The position numbers were made by a program, and so were the translations under genes. Source: Phenylobacterium sp. (lineage in GTDB: Bacteria; Pseudomonadota; Alphaproteobacteria; Caulobacterales; Caulobacteraceae). From it: a DNA stretch of 50,847 bases. Below are positions 24,345-33,785 of this stretch, piece after piece. The stretch covers positions 1 through 50,847 of the forward strand of contig NZ_JAUYOJ010000239.1 of NCBI RefSeq assembly GCF_030697925.1. Direction: 5' to 3'. Under the pieces are notes generated by a model. The model had not been told where the DNA came from. It saw nothing but the letters and a program-made list of their open reading frames with translations, and ran no database searches. Position 1 is the stretch's first letter, and every line of letters starts with the position of its first letter.

Positions 24345-25193
24345 CTACATCGCCAGCCGCGGCGCCAGCAAGAAGCCGCCGTCCACTAGGACCTCCGAGC
24401 CGGTCATGTAACTGGAGGCGTCGGAGGACAGCAGCAGCATCACCGGCGCAAGCTCGGAAGGCTCCGCCTGGCGGCGCAGGAGGCTCATGTTCTTGGAATT
24501 CTCGACCGCGGCAGCGTTAGCCGGGTTGTTGAAGAAACCATTGCCGCTGTTGGTCTTGGTGCTGCCCGGCGCGATGGCGTTCACATGGATGCCGTAGGCG
24601 GCCAGCTCGATCGCTGCGTGCTTGACGAGGTGCAGGACGCCCGCCTTGGCCACCGCGTAGGGGACCTGGCCGGTTGCGATATTGACGTGCGCGGCCACAG
24701 AGGTGGTGACGATGATCTTGCCCGAGTTCTGACGCTTCATGTTCCGGGCCGAGGCCTTCAGGGTCGTGAAGACCGAGGTCAGCGTCATACCGATCAGCTC
24801 TTCCCATCGGGCGTCGTCAAAGTTCTCCAGCGCCCGCTCCGGCGGCCGCTCGCGCGGCGCCCCCGAGATGTTGCGGGTGATGAAGCCGGGGCCCGAGTTG
24901 ATGCCGGCGTTCAGGAAGGCCACATCGAGCTTGCCGTAGAAGTCGGTCGTCTCGTCGAACGCCTTGTGGACAGCCGGCTTGTCGGTGATGTCGATGGCCA
25001 CGCCGCGGACGTCGTAGCCCAGACTGGTGAGACGGGAGACAGTCGCTTCCAGCGCCTCTTCGTTGCGGTCGATGATCGTGACGCGGGCGCCGTTCTCCCC
25101 CATCACCTCCGCAAAGGCTAGGCCGATGCCGTTGGCGCCGCCCGTCACAATGCAGCCCTTGCCGCGGACGTCGAACATCTGATCAGGCTTCAC
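24345..25193 (-). CDS. Short-chain dehydrogenase/reductase (SDR 3) with an insertion
   Basis: 282 residues with TGGANGIG (17-24), LNAGI at 94-98, Ser165, and Tyr179/Lys183 in YAVAK. A stretch of roughly 20-25 residues after NAGI (about 99-124, rich in Pro and Arg) makes it longer than usual SDRs; it sits where substrate-loop insertions occur. It follows TonB receptor 2 by 60 nt in the same direction. Substrate unknown. Confidence 0.9.
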   Translation of the reverse strand: MKPDQMFDVRGKGCIVTGGANGIGLAFAEVMGENGARVTIIDRNEEALEATVSRLTSLGYDVRGVAIDITDKPAVHKAFDETTDFYGKLDVAFLNAGINSGPGFITRNISGAPRERPPERALENFDDARWEELIGMTLTSVFTTLKASARNMKRQNSGKIIVTTSVAAHVNIATGQVPYAVAKAGVLHLVKHAAIELAAYGIHVNAIAPGSTKTNSGNGFFNNPANAAAVENSKNMSLLRRQAEPSELAPVMLLLSSDASSYMTGSEVLVDGGFLLAPRLAM

Positions 25194-25253
25194 CGCGCTC
25201 TCCTGGGAATGGCTCGACCGGCGGCGGGGCGATGCAGGCCGCCGGCCTGCGCG

Positions 25254-27623
25254 CTAGGGATTGAGGAAGTCCGGACGGTAGGTGAGCTGCAGCCGCACTT
25301 CCCAGGGCCTATTGACGATGAACAGCAGGTCCGCCGGCGTGCCGGTGGCGCGCCCGGAGGCCGTGCCGGTCCCGGTGTTGCCGAACACCGCAAGGCCGCG
25401 GAGCTCGTTGCTCAGGTTGCGTGCGATGAGCGCCAGGTCCCAGCGGTCATCCTCGCTGTAGAGCCTCGCTCGCGCATCCCAATACACCGCCTCCTTCTGG
25501 AAGGAGCCCGGTGAGAAGTCGCCCGCGGGATTGTAGGAGTCGACGAAGCGCAGGCCGCCGCCCAGATCCACCCGCCAGCTCTCGTTGACTGCGAAGTCGT
25601 ACGAGGCGCTGACGCTGCCGCTCCAGTCGGGGGCGTTCGGCAGTTGCTTGCCCGACAATTGTTGGTTTCGGAACTGTCCGGCGACCAGCGACAGGTTGCA
25701 GCCCGCGGCGATCGTCTGGCCAGTATAGCAGGCGCCCTGGAAGGTGCCGAACCGCGCCTTATTGTAGCCGACCGAGCTCTCAAGCGTCAGGCCGGGGACC
25801 GCCCGCGGCTGGAACAGCACGCTGAAGTCGACGCCCTGTACGGTTGCCGAGGCGGCGTTCTGCACGAAAATCCTTTGCAGCACTGCGTCGAAGGCGCTGA
25901 CCTGCAGGTCGTCGTAGTCGTAGCGATAGATCGAGACGTCGAGCCGCATCGAACGGTCGAAAAGTCGGGCTTTCAGGCCGCCTTCGAAGCCGTGGGCGTA
26001 CTCGGGCCCGTAGTCGATACGAACGCCGGCGGGGGCGGCGACAACAGAGGCGTTGAAGCCGCCCGACTTGAAGCCTTCCTTGTAGGCGCCGAAGAGGGTC
26101 AGGTCGCTGGTCGGCCGCCAGGTCAGGGTTACTTCCGGCGAGATGTCCTCGACCGAGATCTCGGTGACCGGAATGAAGTGGGTGATGTCGCCGGTAAAGC
26201 GAAGGGTCTCGGTGACCCGCTTGTGCTGATCGGTCCAGCGTGCGCCCGCGGCCAACTCCAGGTTGTCTCGAACCCGGAAGATCCCCTGACCGAACACCGA
26301 ATAGGCGTAGTTCGGCACCTTGTAATTCGCCGCGTTGACCGGGCCCTGCACCCACCGCTGGCTGTCCACGTGGAACACCGAACGCTGGAAGTAGCCGCCG
26401 ACCATAAAGTCGAACCGGCCGCCATAGTCTGAGGTCAGGCGAACCTCCTGGGAGGCGTCGCGGCTCTCCATGTCGGTCACCAAGAGCACGTCACCGCGCG
26501 GCCCGATCTGCACCGTGAAACCACGCATCAGGTAGTCATAGACGCCGGTCACGGAGGTGAGGGTCAGGTCGTCGGTGAGCCGGTAGTCTAGGTTCAAGGT
26601 GGCGACAAACTGCTGGTTGGTCTCGTAGATCTCGCCGTCCTCAAGGCGCGGCGCGAGGCCGGCGACGGCCGTCGGGGAAGCGTCGCCAAGCGGCTGCACG
26701 TACTTGTCGATCTTGCAGTCGCCGGCATAGACCCCAAAGATCGCCGGATTGGCCTGCGAGGCGCCCAGTGGACAGAAGCCCAGCTGAGCCTCGGCGAAGC
26801 TCGGCGTCCCCTCGCTGTGCACGAAGGTGATCTTCAGGTTGGCGTCGAGCTTGTCGTTGGGCTGCGCCAGCAATGTGACGCGGTACCCGAACTCGTCGCG
26901 GTTGGGCGCACGGTCATAGCTCGGTCCGAACACCAGGGGATCGGGATTGTCGGCGCGCAGCGGGTTCTTGAAGTAACCCTGCATGGTCCCGACGTAGCCG
27001 GCCACGCGGACCTTCAGCCAGTCGGTGACTGGGCCGCCGACAGCGCCCTCCAGACGCACCTCGTCGGCGTTGAACTCGTATGCCGCACGGAGGTAGCCCG
27101 ACAGGGTCGAGCTGGGATCCTCGGAGCGGAAAGAGATGATCCCGCCCGTGGAATTCTTACCAAAGAACAGCGCCTGCGGCCCCTTCAGGATCTCGACCTG
27201 CTTCAGGTCGAAGTAGCCGATCCGGGCGGCGGCGGCGTTGGACACCGCGATGCCGTCGAGGTTGATCGCCACGGTCTGGTCGACGCCGTTCAGCGTCCCC
27301 GACCCGACGCCCCGCATGGAAATGCTCCCGCCGGTGGTTCCGGCGTTGTTGGAGATGATCAACTGCGGCGTCATCCGCGCGAGGGCGTACATATCGTTGG
27401 CGCCCGCCCGCTCCAGCTTCTCGGGCGTGTAGGTGGTGATCACCGCCGGGACGGCGATGTCACTCTCCGCACGCTTGCGCGCCGTGACGATGATCTCCTC
27501 GACCGCCCCAGTGCTATCCGCCTCGGCGGCCACGGCTGCGTCGAGAGCGTAGGCCGGAGCCGAGATGGCGAGCAGGCTCAAAGCGCTGGCGCTCGCCAGC
27601 AACGTCGAATGACGCACCTTCAT
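25254..27623 (-). CDS. TonB-dependent outer-membrane receptor 2
   Basis: 789 residues from the ATG at 27623, preceded by GGGGGAA. Signal peptide 1-27 (LLASASALSLLAISAPAYA), TonB box VEEIIVTARKR at 41-51, a plug with QVEILKGPQALFFGKNSTGG, and a barrel ending in VRLQLTYRPDFLNP. It is a clear paralogue of receptor 1, matching it in the plug, the FCPLGASQANPAIFG loop and the end. It probably imports the same class of ligand. Operator J is 43 nt upstream and SDR 3 follows in the unit. Confidence 0.93.
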   Translation of the reverse strand: MKVRHSTLLASASALSLLAISAPAYALDAAVAAEADSTGAVEEIIVTARKRAESDIAVPAVITTYTPEKLERAGANDMYALARMTPQLIISNNAGTTGGSISMRGVGSGTLNGVDQTVAINLDGIAVSNAAAARIGYFDLKQVEILKGPQALFFGKNSTGGIISFRSEDPSSTLSGYLRAAYEFNADEVRLEGAVGGPVTDWLKVRVAGYVGTMQGYFKNPLRADNPDPLVFGPSYDRAPNRDEFGYRVTLLAQPNDKLDANLKITFVHSEGTPSFAEAQLGFCPLGASQANPAIFGVYAGDCKIDKYVQPLGDASPTAVAGLAPRLEDGEIYETNQQFVATLNLDYRLTDDLTLTSVTGVYDYLMRGFTVQIGPRGDVLLVTDMESRDASQEVRLTSDYGGRFDFMVGGYFQRSVFHVDSQRWVQGPVNAANYKVPNYAYSVFGQGIFRVRDNLELAAGARWTDQHKRVTETLRFTGDITHFIPVTEISVEDISPEVTLTWRPTSDLTLFGAYKEGFKSGGFNASVVAAPAGVRIDYGPEYAHGFEGGLKARLFDRSMRLDVSIYRYDYDDLQVSAFDAVLQRIFVQNAASATVQGVDFSVLFQPRAVPGLTLESSVGYNKARFGTFQGACYTGQTIAAGCNLSLVAGQFRNQQLSGKQLPNAPDWSGSVSASYDFAVNESWRVDLGGGLRFVDSYNPAGDFSPGSFQKEAVYWDARARLYSEDDRWDLALIARNLSNELRGLAVFGNTGTGTASGRATGTPADLLFIVNRPWEVRLQLTYRPDFLNP

Positions 27624-27666
27624 GTTTCCCCCAAGACGTCGAGGCTTTATCAGAGGCATTATCGCT

Positions 27667-27686
27667 TCTGCTGGCCAGTTGGTTGA
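27667..27686. promoter_or_regulatory. Island operator site J
   Basis: TCTGCTGGCCAGTTGGTTGA. The right half AGTTGGTTGA is a perfect match to site I; the left half is degenerate. It lies 43 nt upstream of TonB receptor 2. Confidence 0.5.
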
Positions 27687-27737
27687 TATTCACTCCACCG
27701 CATTGTTTGTCAAGCGCGCCGGCCAGGCCACCGCGAT

Positions 27738-28028
27738 TCAGATGGCGTCGAGGATTGTGACCCGCGGCTTGCCGTCCCGAAGCGGCAACATCACCGGTCG
27801 GCTCGCTTTGAAGTGCTCACTATTGGCATGGGCATCCAGCGCCTCGTTGCTTTCATAAATTTCCATGACCACGTATGCATTCGGATTTTCTCGAGACCGG
27901 AACAGCCTATAGAGTTGATTTCCGGGCTCGTTTTCTCGAACGCACGCGGCCTGCTTGGTGAACGCGTCTTCGAATTCACGACCTTTGCCATCAACCACGT
28001 TGATGTGGGCAATCAATCCAATCGCCAT
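27738..28028 (-). CDS. Antibiotic biosynthesis monooxygenase (ABM) domain protein
   Basis: A 96-residue single-domain ferredoxin-like fold: IGLIAHINVVDGKGREFEDAF at the start, then GNQLYRLFRSRENPNAYVVMEIYESNEALDAHANSEHFK, the standard ABM/YgiN pattern with HxxSxHF. GGAGG lies 7 nt before the ATG at 28028. ABM proteins act as cofactor-free quinol monooxygenases or degrade related molecules; some only bind. It is divergent from the alpha/beta hydrolase and has operator K 53 nt upstream. Confidence 0.9.
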   Translation of the reverse strand: MAIGLIAHINVVDGKGREFEDAFTKQAACVRENEPGNQLYRLFRSRENPNAYVVMEIYESNEALDAHANSEHFKASRPVMLPLRDGKPRVTILDAI

Positions 28029-28081
28029 TTTTATGTCCTCCAGTCCGCCACACAGCCCCAGAGCTGCCAATCCAAAATTGA

Positions 28082-28101
28082 CTGACTGATTGGATAGTTT
28101 A
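28082..28101. promoter_or_regulatory. Island operator site K
   Basis: CTGACTGATTGGATAGTTTA. Its reverse complement, TAAACTATCCAATCAGTCAG, matches the consensus at about 13 of 20 positions. It lies 53 nt upstream of the ABM gene. Confidence 0.4.
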
Positions 28102-28170
28102 TTTGCAGAGGCCGGCCAAGCCCGAACGTGCAGCGCGCCTTGACGCTGACCGGGCCGCGGAGCAAGGTTA

Positions 28171-28186
28171 TCAACCAGAAAGTTGA
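28171..28186. promoter_or_regulatory. Island operator site L, overlapping a ribosome-binding site
   Basis: TCAACCAGAAAGTTGA, arms TCAAC/GTTGA. It ends 7 nt before the hydrolase ATG at 28194, so a bound repressor would sit on the start region itself. Confidence 0.55.
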
Positions 28187-28193
28187 GGGTAGC

Positions 28194-29066
28194 ATGGACG
28201 CTCCACGCCGGGTTGCACAAGAGGCGTTCCGCGGCGCGGACGGATTGACGCTGGTCGCCGATGTCACCGGACCCGAAGACGGGCCCTGCGTCGTACTCCT
28301 GCATGGCGGAGGGCAAACCCGGCAGTCGTGGGCCAGCACCCTGCGCCTGATCGCCGCCTCCGGCCGGAGGGTGATCGCGCCCGACGCCCGCGGCCACGGG
28401 GAGAGCGACCGTCCCGCGAGCGGCGAATACACGATCCGCGCCAACGCCGACGACCTCCTGGCCCTGCTGGAACAGCTCCCTCTCCGCCCCGTCCTGGTGG
28501 GCGCGTCCATGGGCGGCCTGAGCGCCATGCGGGTGATCGCCGACAAAGGGTGCGGCGTGGCCAGCGGCTTGGCCCTGGTCGACGTGACACCGACGCTTAA
28601 TCCAAAGGGCACGCGGCGCATCCGGGAGTTCATGACGAGCGCGCCGGACGGGTTCGCGCACGTCGAGGCGGCGGCGGACGCGGTCGCTGCCTATCTTCCC
28701 CACCGCCCTCGTCCCAAGGACCTGTCGGGGCTCCTCTCCAACCTCAGGCTGGGAGGCGACGGCCGCCTGAGGTGGCACTGGGATCCCCGCCTCCTTGATC
28801 ACCCGCAGGCCGAGCACGAACGCGATCGTCGCAGGCTAGAACGGGATCTCCGCGGGCTCGTCACGCCCATCCTGCTGATCCGGGGCGCGCAAAGTGACGT
28901 TGTTGACGACAAGGCGTACCAGCACTTCCTCCGCGCCTTCCCGAAGGCCAAGGTGGAGACCGTCCAGGGCGCAGGCCACATGATTGCGGGCGACAGCAAC
29001 AGCCAGTTCAACACGGCGATCGTGGAGTTCCTCGACCAGGTGGCGCCCGTGGCAAGATCGGCTTAG
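28194..29066 (+). CDS. Alpha/beta hydrolase
   Basis: 290 residues with LLHGGGQTRQSW as oxyanion segment, DARGHGESDRP, nucleophile elbow GASMGG (Ser105) and GAGHMIAGD (His262). It is a paralogue of the hydrolase half of the fusion at 300-1664, including the unusual GGGQ(S/T) loop and ..PHRPRPK.. cap segment. It probably hydrolyses an ester, lactone or C-C bond in the pathway. The ATG at 28194 is chosen over earlier starts because the earlier ones run through the operator. It overlaps the convergent transporter stop by 4 nt. Confidence 0.9.
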   Translation: MDAPRRVAQEAFRGADGLTLVADVTGPEDGPCVVLLHGGGQTRQSWASTLRLIAASGRRVIAPDARGHGESDRPASGEYTIRANADDLLALLEQLPLRPVLVGASMGGLSAMRVIADKGCGVASGLALVDVTPTLNPKGTRRIREFMTSAPDGFAHVEAAADAVAAYLPHRPRPKDLSGLLSNLRLGGDGRLRWHWDPRLLDHPQAEHERDRRRLERDLRGLVTPILLIRGAQSDVVDDKAYQHFLRAFPKAKVETVQGAGHMIAGDSNSQFNTAIVEFLDQVAPVARSA

Positions 29067-30514
29067 AGCTTCAGCACTGCACCGTCCGGCTGTTCGAGCA
29101 TCTCGGCGGCTTCGGCACGTTCTGCGGTTCTGGCCTTCCCATGGCGGCGGGGCAGCAGGTAGGCGATGCCCATCATCACCAACAAGGTCGCGGCGATGTA
29201 GATGAAGGATGTTGCATAGGCTTGGCCCGAGGGCATCGCGCCGCCAGTCGGAGCCTCCACAGGCCAGGTCGCCAGGATCTGCGCCAGCACCTGCGAGCCC
29301 ACAGCGAGCGCCGCCGCCCGGACAACCGCGCCTAGGCCCGCCGCCTCGCCGATCCGGTCCGACGGAGCCCCCTGCACGATAGCGGAAGACGCTGCAGTGT
29401 AGAGCATGCCTCCGGCCACACCTTCGATGACGGCGCCGGCAAGGACCGCCGGCAGGAGCGTCGGGAAGGCGGCGATGACAGCCCAGCCGACTGCCGCGGC
29501 GGCCGCGGCGTAGATCAGCATGGAGCGGGGGCCGAACGCCTGGACGAGCCGCCCGCCCACCGGGCTGGTGATCACGCACACGACGCGCACCGGCATCAGT
29601 GCGTAGCTCGCAAGCGTGGCGGTGAGACCCAGTCCGGCGCCGGTCACCAGCGGCTGCTGCAGGAACATTTGCAAGATCATGGTGTGCTGCAGCGTGCCCA
29701 GCGCCATCAGGGCGATGCACAGATAGGGGATTCCCATCTGGGGGCTGACCAGGAGCCGTAGATTGATGAGCGGATGTTCCTCGCGCAGCTGGTGCCGGAT
29801 CCAGAACCCGCCGATGACCAGCGACGCGGCGACCAGCCCGAGCAGCCGCAGGTCCTGGATTCCCCAGTCGCGCAGCTTCGTGATGGCGAACAGCAGCATG
29901 GCGATGGCGGGCGCGAACATCGCACCGCGGAACATGGCCACGCGCCGTTGGTCCGTGGCCCGGGCGCCGCCCAGGCCAACCATCGTCCAGACCGCGGCGA
30001 TCGCTACCGCGGCGTAGGCGGCGCTGACGCCGTAGATGCTCTGCCAGCCGAAGTTGTCGACCAGGAGTCCGCCGCCGAGCAGGCCCGCCAGCCCGCCGAG
30101 CATCGAACCCGCCAGCATAACGCCGATGAAGAAGGGCACCCGCTCGGAGGGGAACCGTTCGCGGATGAGCGCCAGCGCAAGCGGAAGGATGGCGCTCCCG
30201 GCGCCCTGGATCGAGGTCCCGGCGATCAGCATGGGCAGGTTCGTGGCGAAGGCCGCGATTGTCGAGCCGAGCATCGCCAGCGCCATGACGATCAGCAGCA
30301 CCCGGCTGCGGCCGTAGAGGTCGCCCAACCGTCCGGCCAGGGCGCAGACCATCGTCGCCATCAGCGATGCACCGGTCACCAGCCACACCACGTCGGTCGA
30401 GCCGAAGCTGCGCGTGATGGTCGGCATGGCGGTGAGGACCATGGTCAGCTCGAAGGTGCTGAGGACGTCGGCCATCAGCAGTGCGACGACCACCATGAGG
30501 CCGCGTCGGCTCAT
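29063..30514 (-). CDS. MFS transporter, DHA2-type 14-TM (copy 2)
   Basis: 483 residues from the ATG at 30514, with GGGAGAG upstream. The start MSRRGLMVVVALLMADVLSTFEL aligns with the start of copy 1, which supports this choice over the ATG at 30541. MFS motif AGRLGDLYGRSRV and the rest of the chain match copy 1 closely, including QLREEHPLINLRL and VQGAPSDRIGEAAGLGAV. The C-terminal tail is longer and charged. Probably an exporter for the same class of compound. Operator M lies 50 nt upstream. Confidence 0.9.
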   Translation of the reverse strand: MSRRGLMVVVALLMADVLSTFELTMVLTAMPTITRSFGSTDVVWLVTGASLMATMVCALAGRLGDLYGRSRVLLIVMALAMLGSTIAAFATNLPMLIAGTSIQGAGSAILPLALALIRERFPSERVPFFIGVMLAGSMLGGLAGLLGGGLLVDNFGWQSIYGVSAAYAAVAIAAVWTMVGLGGARATDQRRVAMFRGAMFAPAIAMLLFAITKLRDWGIQDLRLLGLVAASLVIGGFWIRHQLREEHPLINLRLLVSPQMGIPYLCIALMALGTLQHTMILQMFLQQPLVTGAGLGLTATLASYALMPVRVVCVITSPVGGRLVQAFGPRSMLIYAAAAAAVGWAVIAAFPTLLPAVLAGAVIEGVAGGMLYTAASSAIVQGAPSDRIGEAAGLGAVVRAAALAVGSQVLAQILATWPVEAPTGGAMPSGQAYATSFIYIAATLLVMMGIAYLLPRRHGKARTAERAEAAEMLEQPDGAVLKL

Positions 30515-30564
30515 GTCTTCTCTCCCGGTTCGGGGGCGCATCTGCCGCGCTAGGGCGCGGACAC

Positions 30565-30584
30565 TCGACCAATTAGTTGATTAG
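30565..30584. promoter_or_regulatory. Island operator site M
   Basis: TCGACCAATTAGTTGATTAG. Its right half AGTTGATTAG is identical to that of site H. It lies 50 nt upstream of the DHA2 transporter copy 2. Confidence 0.6.
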
Positions 30585-30709
30585 TGCGGCCCGGCGTGAC
30601 GAGTGTCAATCCCCAGCGGGGCGTCCGGCGCCAGACGACTTCACGGTAACTTGTCGCGCCGGTCACCATCTCGGTCGATATGACTGTCTCAAATGTTAGC
30701 TTGGTCCGC

Positions 30710-30749
30710 TTGACAAACCATCATCACGCCGCGCTTATTGACTGGTTGA
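30710..30749 (+). promoter_or_regulatory. Candidate sigma-70-like promoter with operator half-site N
   Basis: TTGACA at 30710-30715 is followed after 17 nt by GCTTAT (30733-30738), then by the half-site GACTGGTTGA at 30740-30749. The half-site would sit at or just upstream of the transcription start, a usual place for repression. It is 50 nt upstream of acyl-CoA ligase 2. Confidence 0.4.
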
Positions 30750-30799
30750 CCGAATAAAATGTCGGCAGCGCCCGCTCCCGCCCCATAGAGATGCAGCCA

Positions 30800-32353
30800 A
30801 TGTCGGATGACAGCCTCCACAATGTTGGCCCAACGGCGACCCTGTTCGACACGGCGATGCGACGCTACGCGGACCGTGAATGCATGGTCGATGGCGACCA
30901 GCGCTACACCTATCGCGAGCTCGGCCGCGAGGTCAGCCGCTACGTCCAGCTATTCAAGGCCAACGGCCTGAAGCGCGGCGACGGCCTGTCGCTGCTCACC
31001 CGCAACCGCATCGAGGGCATGTTCGTCACCTTCGCCGCTCAGTTCATGGGCCTGCGCTACACCGCGCTGCACCCGCTGGTGGAGATCGACGAGCACCTCT
31101 TCATCCTGCAGGACGCCGAGAGTTGCGTCCTGGTGGTCGACGCCGACCACTACCCGGCCCAGGCGCGCCTGGGCTCACCGACCCTCAAGGTGTTCAGCTT
31201 TGAACCCTTTGAGGGCTGCATCGACATCCTGGCGCGCCTGGCGCAGTTCGATCCGCAGCCATTGAAGGTCGAGGCGGTCTCGAGCGAGCTCCCCTGGATC
31301 TACTACACCGGCGGCACCACCGGCCGGCCCAAGGGCGTCCTGATGACCCACCGCATGGCGGTGACCAACATGCTGGCCATCGCCGCGGTGCGCGAGTGGC
31401 CGCCGCAGCCGCGCCTGCTGATGGCCTCGCCGATCTCGCACATGGGCGCCTTCAACTCCGGGCCGGTGATGATGAAGGGGGGCGCGGTGATCATCATCCC
31501 GCGCTTCGACACCCTCGCCTTCCTAGAGATCGTCCAGCAGGAGCGCATCTCGGTGGCGCTGCTGGTGCCCACCATGCTCTACGCCATCCTCGATCACCCG
31601 CGGCTACACGAGTTCGACCTCTCGTCGCTGAAGCTGGTCACCATCGGCGGCTCGCCGATCTCGCCGCAGCGCCTTGAGGAGGCCATCCGCTATTTCGGGC
31701 CGATCTTCACCCAGTTCCTTGGCCAATCCGAGTGCGGGACGATCTCCTACCTCTCCACGGCCGACCACGACCTCTCCAAGCCGCACCGGCTGCAGTCCTG
31801 CGGCCTGCCGATCGAGGGCAAGGAGATCAAGGTGATGAACGCCGAAATGCAGGAGGTCGAGGTCGGCGAAGTCGGCGAAATCTGCGCCCGCGGGCCCGGC
31901 GTCACCGACGGCTACTGGAAGCGCCCGGAGGAGCAGGCGAAGGTCTTCGCCGGCGGCTGGCTGCACACGGGCGACCTCGCGAAGCGCGACGAGGAGGGCT
32001 ACCTCTATATCGTCGGCCGGGCCAAGGACATGATCATCTCCGGCGGCTTCAACGTCTATCCGAAGGAGATCGAGGACTGCCTCGACGAGCACCCGGCCGT
32101 GTCCCTCTCGGCCGTCATCGGTGTGCCCCATCCGAAGTGGGGCGAGGCGGTGACGGCCTTCGTCGTGCTGAAGGACGGGCAGACCGCCACGGCTGAGGAA
32201 CTGATGGTCCTGGTCCGCAAGAAACGCGGCGCCGTGGTGACGCCGAAGACCGTGTACTTCGTCGATGAGCTGCCGCTGACCGGCTACAAGAAGGTCGACA
32301 AGAACGCCCTGCGCAAGCCGTTCTGGGAGCAGCAGGAGCGCCAGGTCGGCTAA
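30800..32353 (+). CDS. Acyl-CoA/aryl-CoA ligase (ANL superfamily), copy 2
   Basis: About 517 residues. The ATG at 30800 (MSDDSLHNVGPTATLFD) aligns with the start of copy 1; an ATG three codons earlier (30791) is possible. P-loop YYTGGTTGRPKGV, LGQSECGTISY, TGDLAKRD, and catalytic Lys in TGYKKVDK are all present. It is nearly collinear with copy 1 and shares long identical blocks, so it arose by duplication in or before this island. It is followed by a hairpin terminator and then amidohydrolase 1. Confidence 0.94.
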   Translation: MSDDSLHNVGPTATLFDTAMRRYADRECMVDGDQRYTYRELGREVSRYVQLFKANGLKRGDGLSLLTRNRIEGMFVTFAAQFMGLRYTALHPLVEIDEHLFILQDAESCVLVVDADHYPAQARLGSPTLKVFSFEPFEGCIDILARLAQFDPQPLKVEAVSSELPWIYYTGGTTGRPKGVLMTHRMAVTNMLAIAAVREWPPQPRLLMASPISHMGAFNSGPVMMKGGAVIIIPRFDTLAFLEIVQQERISVALLVPTMLYAILDHPRLHEFDLSSLKLVTIGGSPISPQRLEEAIRYFGPIFTQFLGQSECGTISYLSTADHDLSKPHRLQSCGLPIEGKEIKVMNAEMQEVEVGEVGEICARGPGVTDGYWKRPEEQAKVFAGGWLHTGDLAKRDEEGYLYIVGRAKDMIISGGFNVYPKEIEDCLDEHPAVSLSAVIGVPHPKWGEAVTAFVVLKDGQTATAEELMVLVRKKRGAVVTPKTVYFVDELPLTGYKKVDKNALRKPFWEQQERQVG

Positions 32354-32380
32354 TCGGCTGATCGGCGCGAAGGTCTGATG

Positions 32381-32414
32381 GCGGCGCGCGCTCCTAGGGG
32401 CGGGCGCCGCTTTT
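32381..32414 (+). terminator. Candidate rho-independent terminator after ligase 2
   Basis: GCGGCGC (32381-32387) pairs with GCGCCGC (32404-32410) across a 16-nt loop and is followed by TTTT. It lies 28 nt after the ligase stop and separates it from operator O. Confidence 0.5.
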
Positions 32415-32440
32415 CGTATGCGACAAGTCGCCTTCAATAT

Positions 32441-32460
32441 TTAACTAACGAGTTGACTGG
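32441..32460. promoter_or_regulatory. Island operator site O
   Basis: TTAACTAACGAGTTGACTGG, with dyad TTAACT...AGTTGA. It lies 98 nt upstream of amidohydrolase 1, the largest distance in the set. Confidence 0.55.
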
Positions 32461-32558
32461 AAAGCTCGTCAAGCGCACATTGTGTCTAATGTGAAAGTCT
32501 CGCCACGGCGAGGCTGACACGAGGCCCGCGCCGGGCACCATCCTGGAGGAAACTGGAT

Positions 32559-33773
32559 ATGGCGACTGCGACGACCGCCGATGCGATTCCCGCCGCCCTG
32601 CTGCCGTTCGCCGGCGAGATTTTGGACGTGGATTCCCACGAGCACGTTCCTTCGAACCACTGGGTGAACCAGTTCGGTCCGGCGGCCCAGCGGATGCAGG
32701 ACGCCGTGCGCAATTCCACCTATGTGGCCAATGAGAGCAAGGACGTCGACGACGCCGAGATCAATGCGGAGAACGTCTGGAAGCTGAAGCGCATGAACGC
32801 GCCCGGCACCTTCGACATCTCCCGCCGGCCCGAGGTGCTGAAGTTCCTGGGCGTGAAACGCCAGATGCTGTTCCCGGGCGCCTTCGGCATCAAGACGATC
32901 CGCCTGCTGGCCGCCGCCGACAACCCGGCCGTCTGCCTGCCGACGATCACGGGCGATCGCCGCCGCTATGCGCTCGATCTTGTCGACGCCTACAATGACT
33001 GGGCGGCCCACCAGACCATCTCCCACAAGGGCGTGGTCGCCGTGGCCATCGTCGCGGCGGACGGCACGCCCGAAGACCTCATCGAAGAGACCCGCAAGCT
33101 CATCAAGAAGGGGGTCCGCTCGATCTGGATCCGCACCTCCAACCTGCCCGGCGGCGTGTCGCCGGCGCATGAGGCGCTGGACCCCTGGTACGAGATGCTG
33201 TCGGACGCAAACATCACCATCTGCACCCATGTGGGCGGTGATAGCGGCTTCCTGGCTACCGAGGGGTGGCACGAGGCTGCCGCGTTCAATGGCTTCAAGA
33301 TGGGCGACGAGTTCTCGCTGGACCCTTGGACGCTGGTGAACCTGTCGCGCGGGCCGGAGAACTACATCTCCACCATGGTGCTGGGCGGCGTGTTCGAACG
33401 CCACCCGAACCTGCGGGTCCTCATGGCCGAGGTCAGCGCTGACTGGATCGGTCCGCTGGCGCGGCGAATGGACATGTGGGTGATGCACTCCGGCGCCTTC
33501 CACCGGCAGAACGTCCACGCGACGAAGCAGCCGCCGAGCGAGTACATCAAGCGCAACGTGCGGGTCTCGCCGTTCGAGTTCGAGGACGTCGGCAAGTACA
33601 TCACCGACTACGGCCTGGAGGACGTCTATTGCTACGCCAGCGACTTCCCCCACCTCGAGGGCGGCACCGAGCCGATGCGCCGGCTGCTCGACAGCCTGCG
33701 TTCGCACGGCCACTCCGACACCGTGATCCGCAAGTTCTTCGTCGAGAACGCCAAGTGGGTGCTCCCGGACTGA
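32559..33773 (+). CDS. Amidohydrolase-2 family metal-dependent TIM-barrel hydrolase (copy 1)
   Basis: 404 residues. The N-terminal metal motif is ILDVDSHEHVPSNHW, a later His lies in ICTHVGG, and the C-terminal metal Asp is in CYASDFPHLEG. This is the ACMSD/LigY-like clade with decarboxylases, hydratases and C-C hydrolases. GGAGG lies 10 nt upstream of the ATG. In degradation clusters such proteins often remove CO2 or cleave a beta-diketone or acid intermediate; which applies here is unknown. It is a single-gene unit bounded by terminators and is related to copy 2 at 35677. Confidence 0.9.
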   Translation: MATATTADAIPAALLPFAGEILDVDSHEHVPSNHWVNQFGPAAQRMQDAVRNSTYVANESKDVDDAEINAENVWKLKRMNAPGTFDISRRPEVLKFLGVKRQMLFPGAFGIKTIRLLAAADNPAVCLPTITGDRRRYALDLVDAYNDWAAHQTISHKGVVAVAIVAADGTPEDLIEETRKLIKKGVRSIWIRTSNLPGGVSPAHEALDPWYEMLSDANITICTHVGGDSGFLATEGWHEAAAFNGFKMGDEFSLDPWTLVNLSRGPENYISTMVLGGVFERHPNLRVLMAEVSADWIGPLARRMDMWVMHSGAFHRQNVHATKQPPSEYIKRNVRVSPFEFEDVGKYITDYGLEDVYCYASDFPHLEGGTEPMRRLLDSLRSHGHSDTVIRKFFVENAKWVLPD

Positions 33774-33785
33774 CCTGAACCTGGC

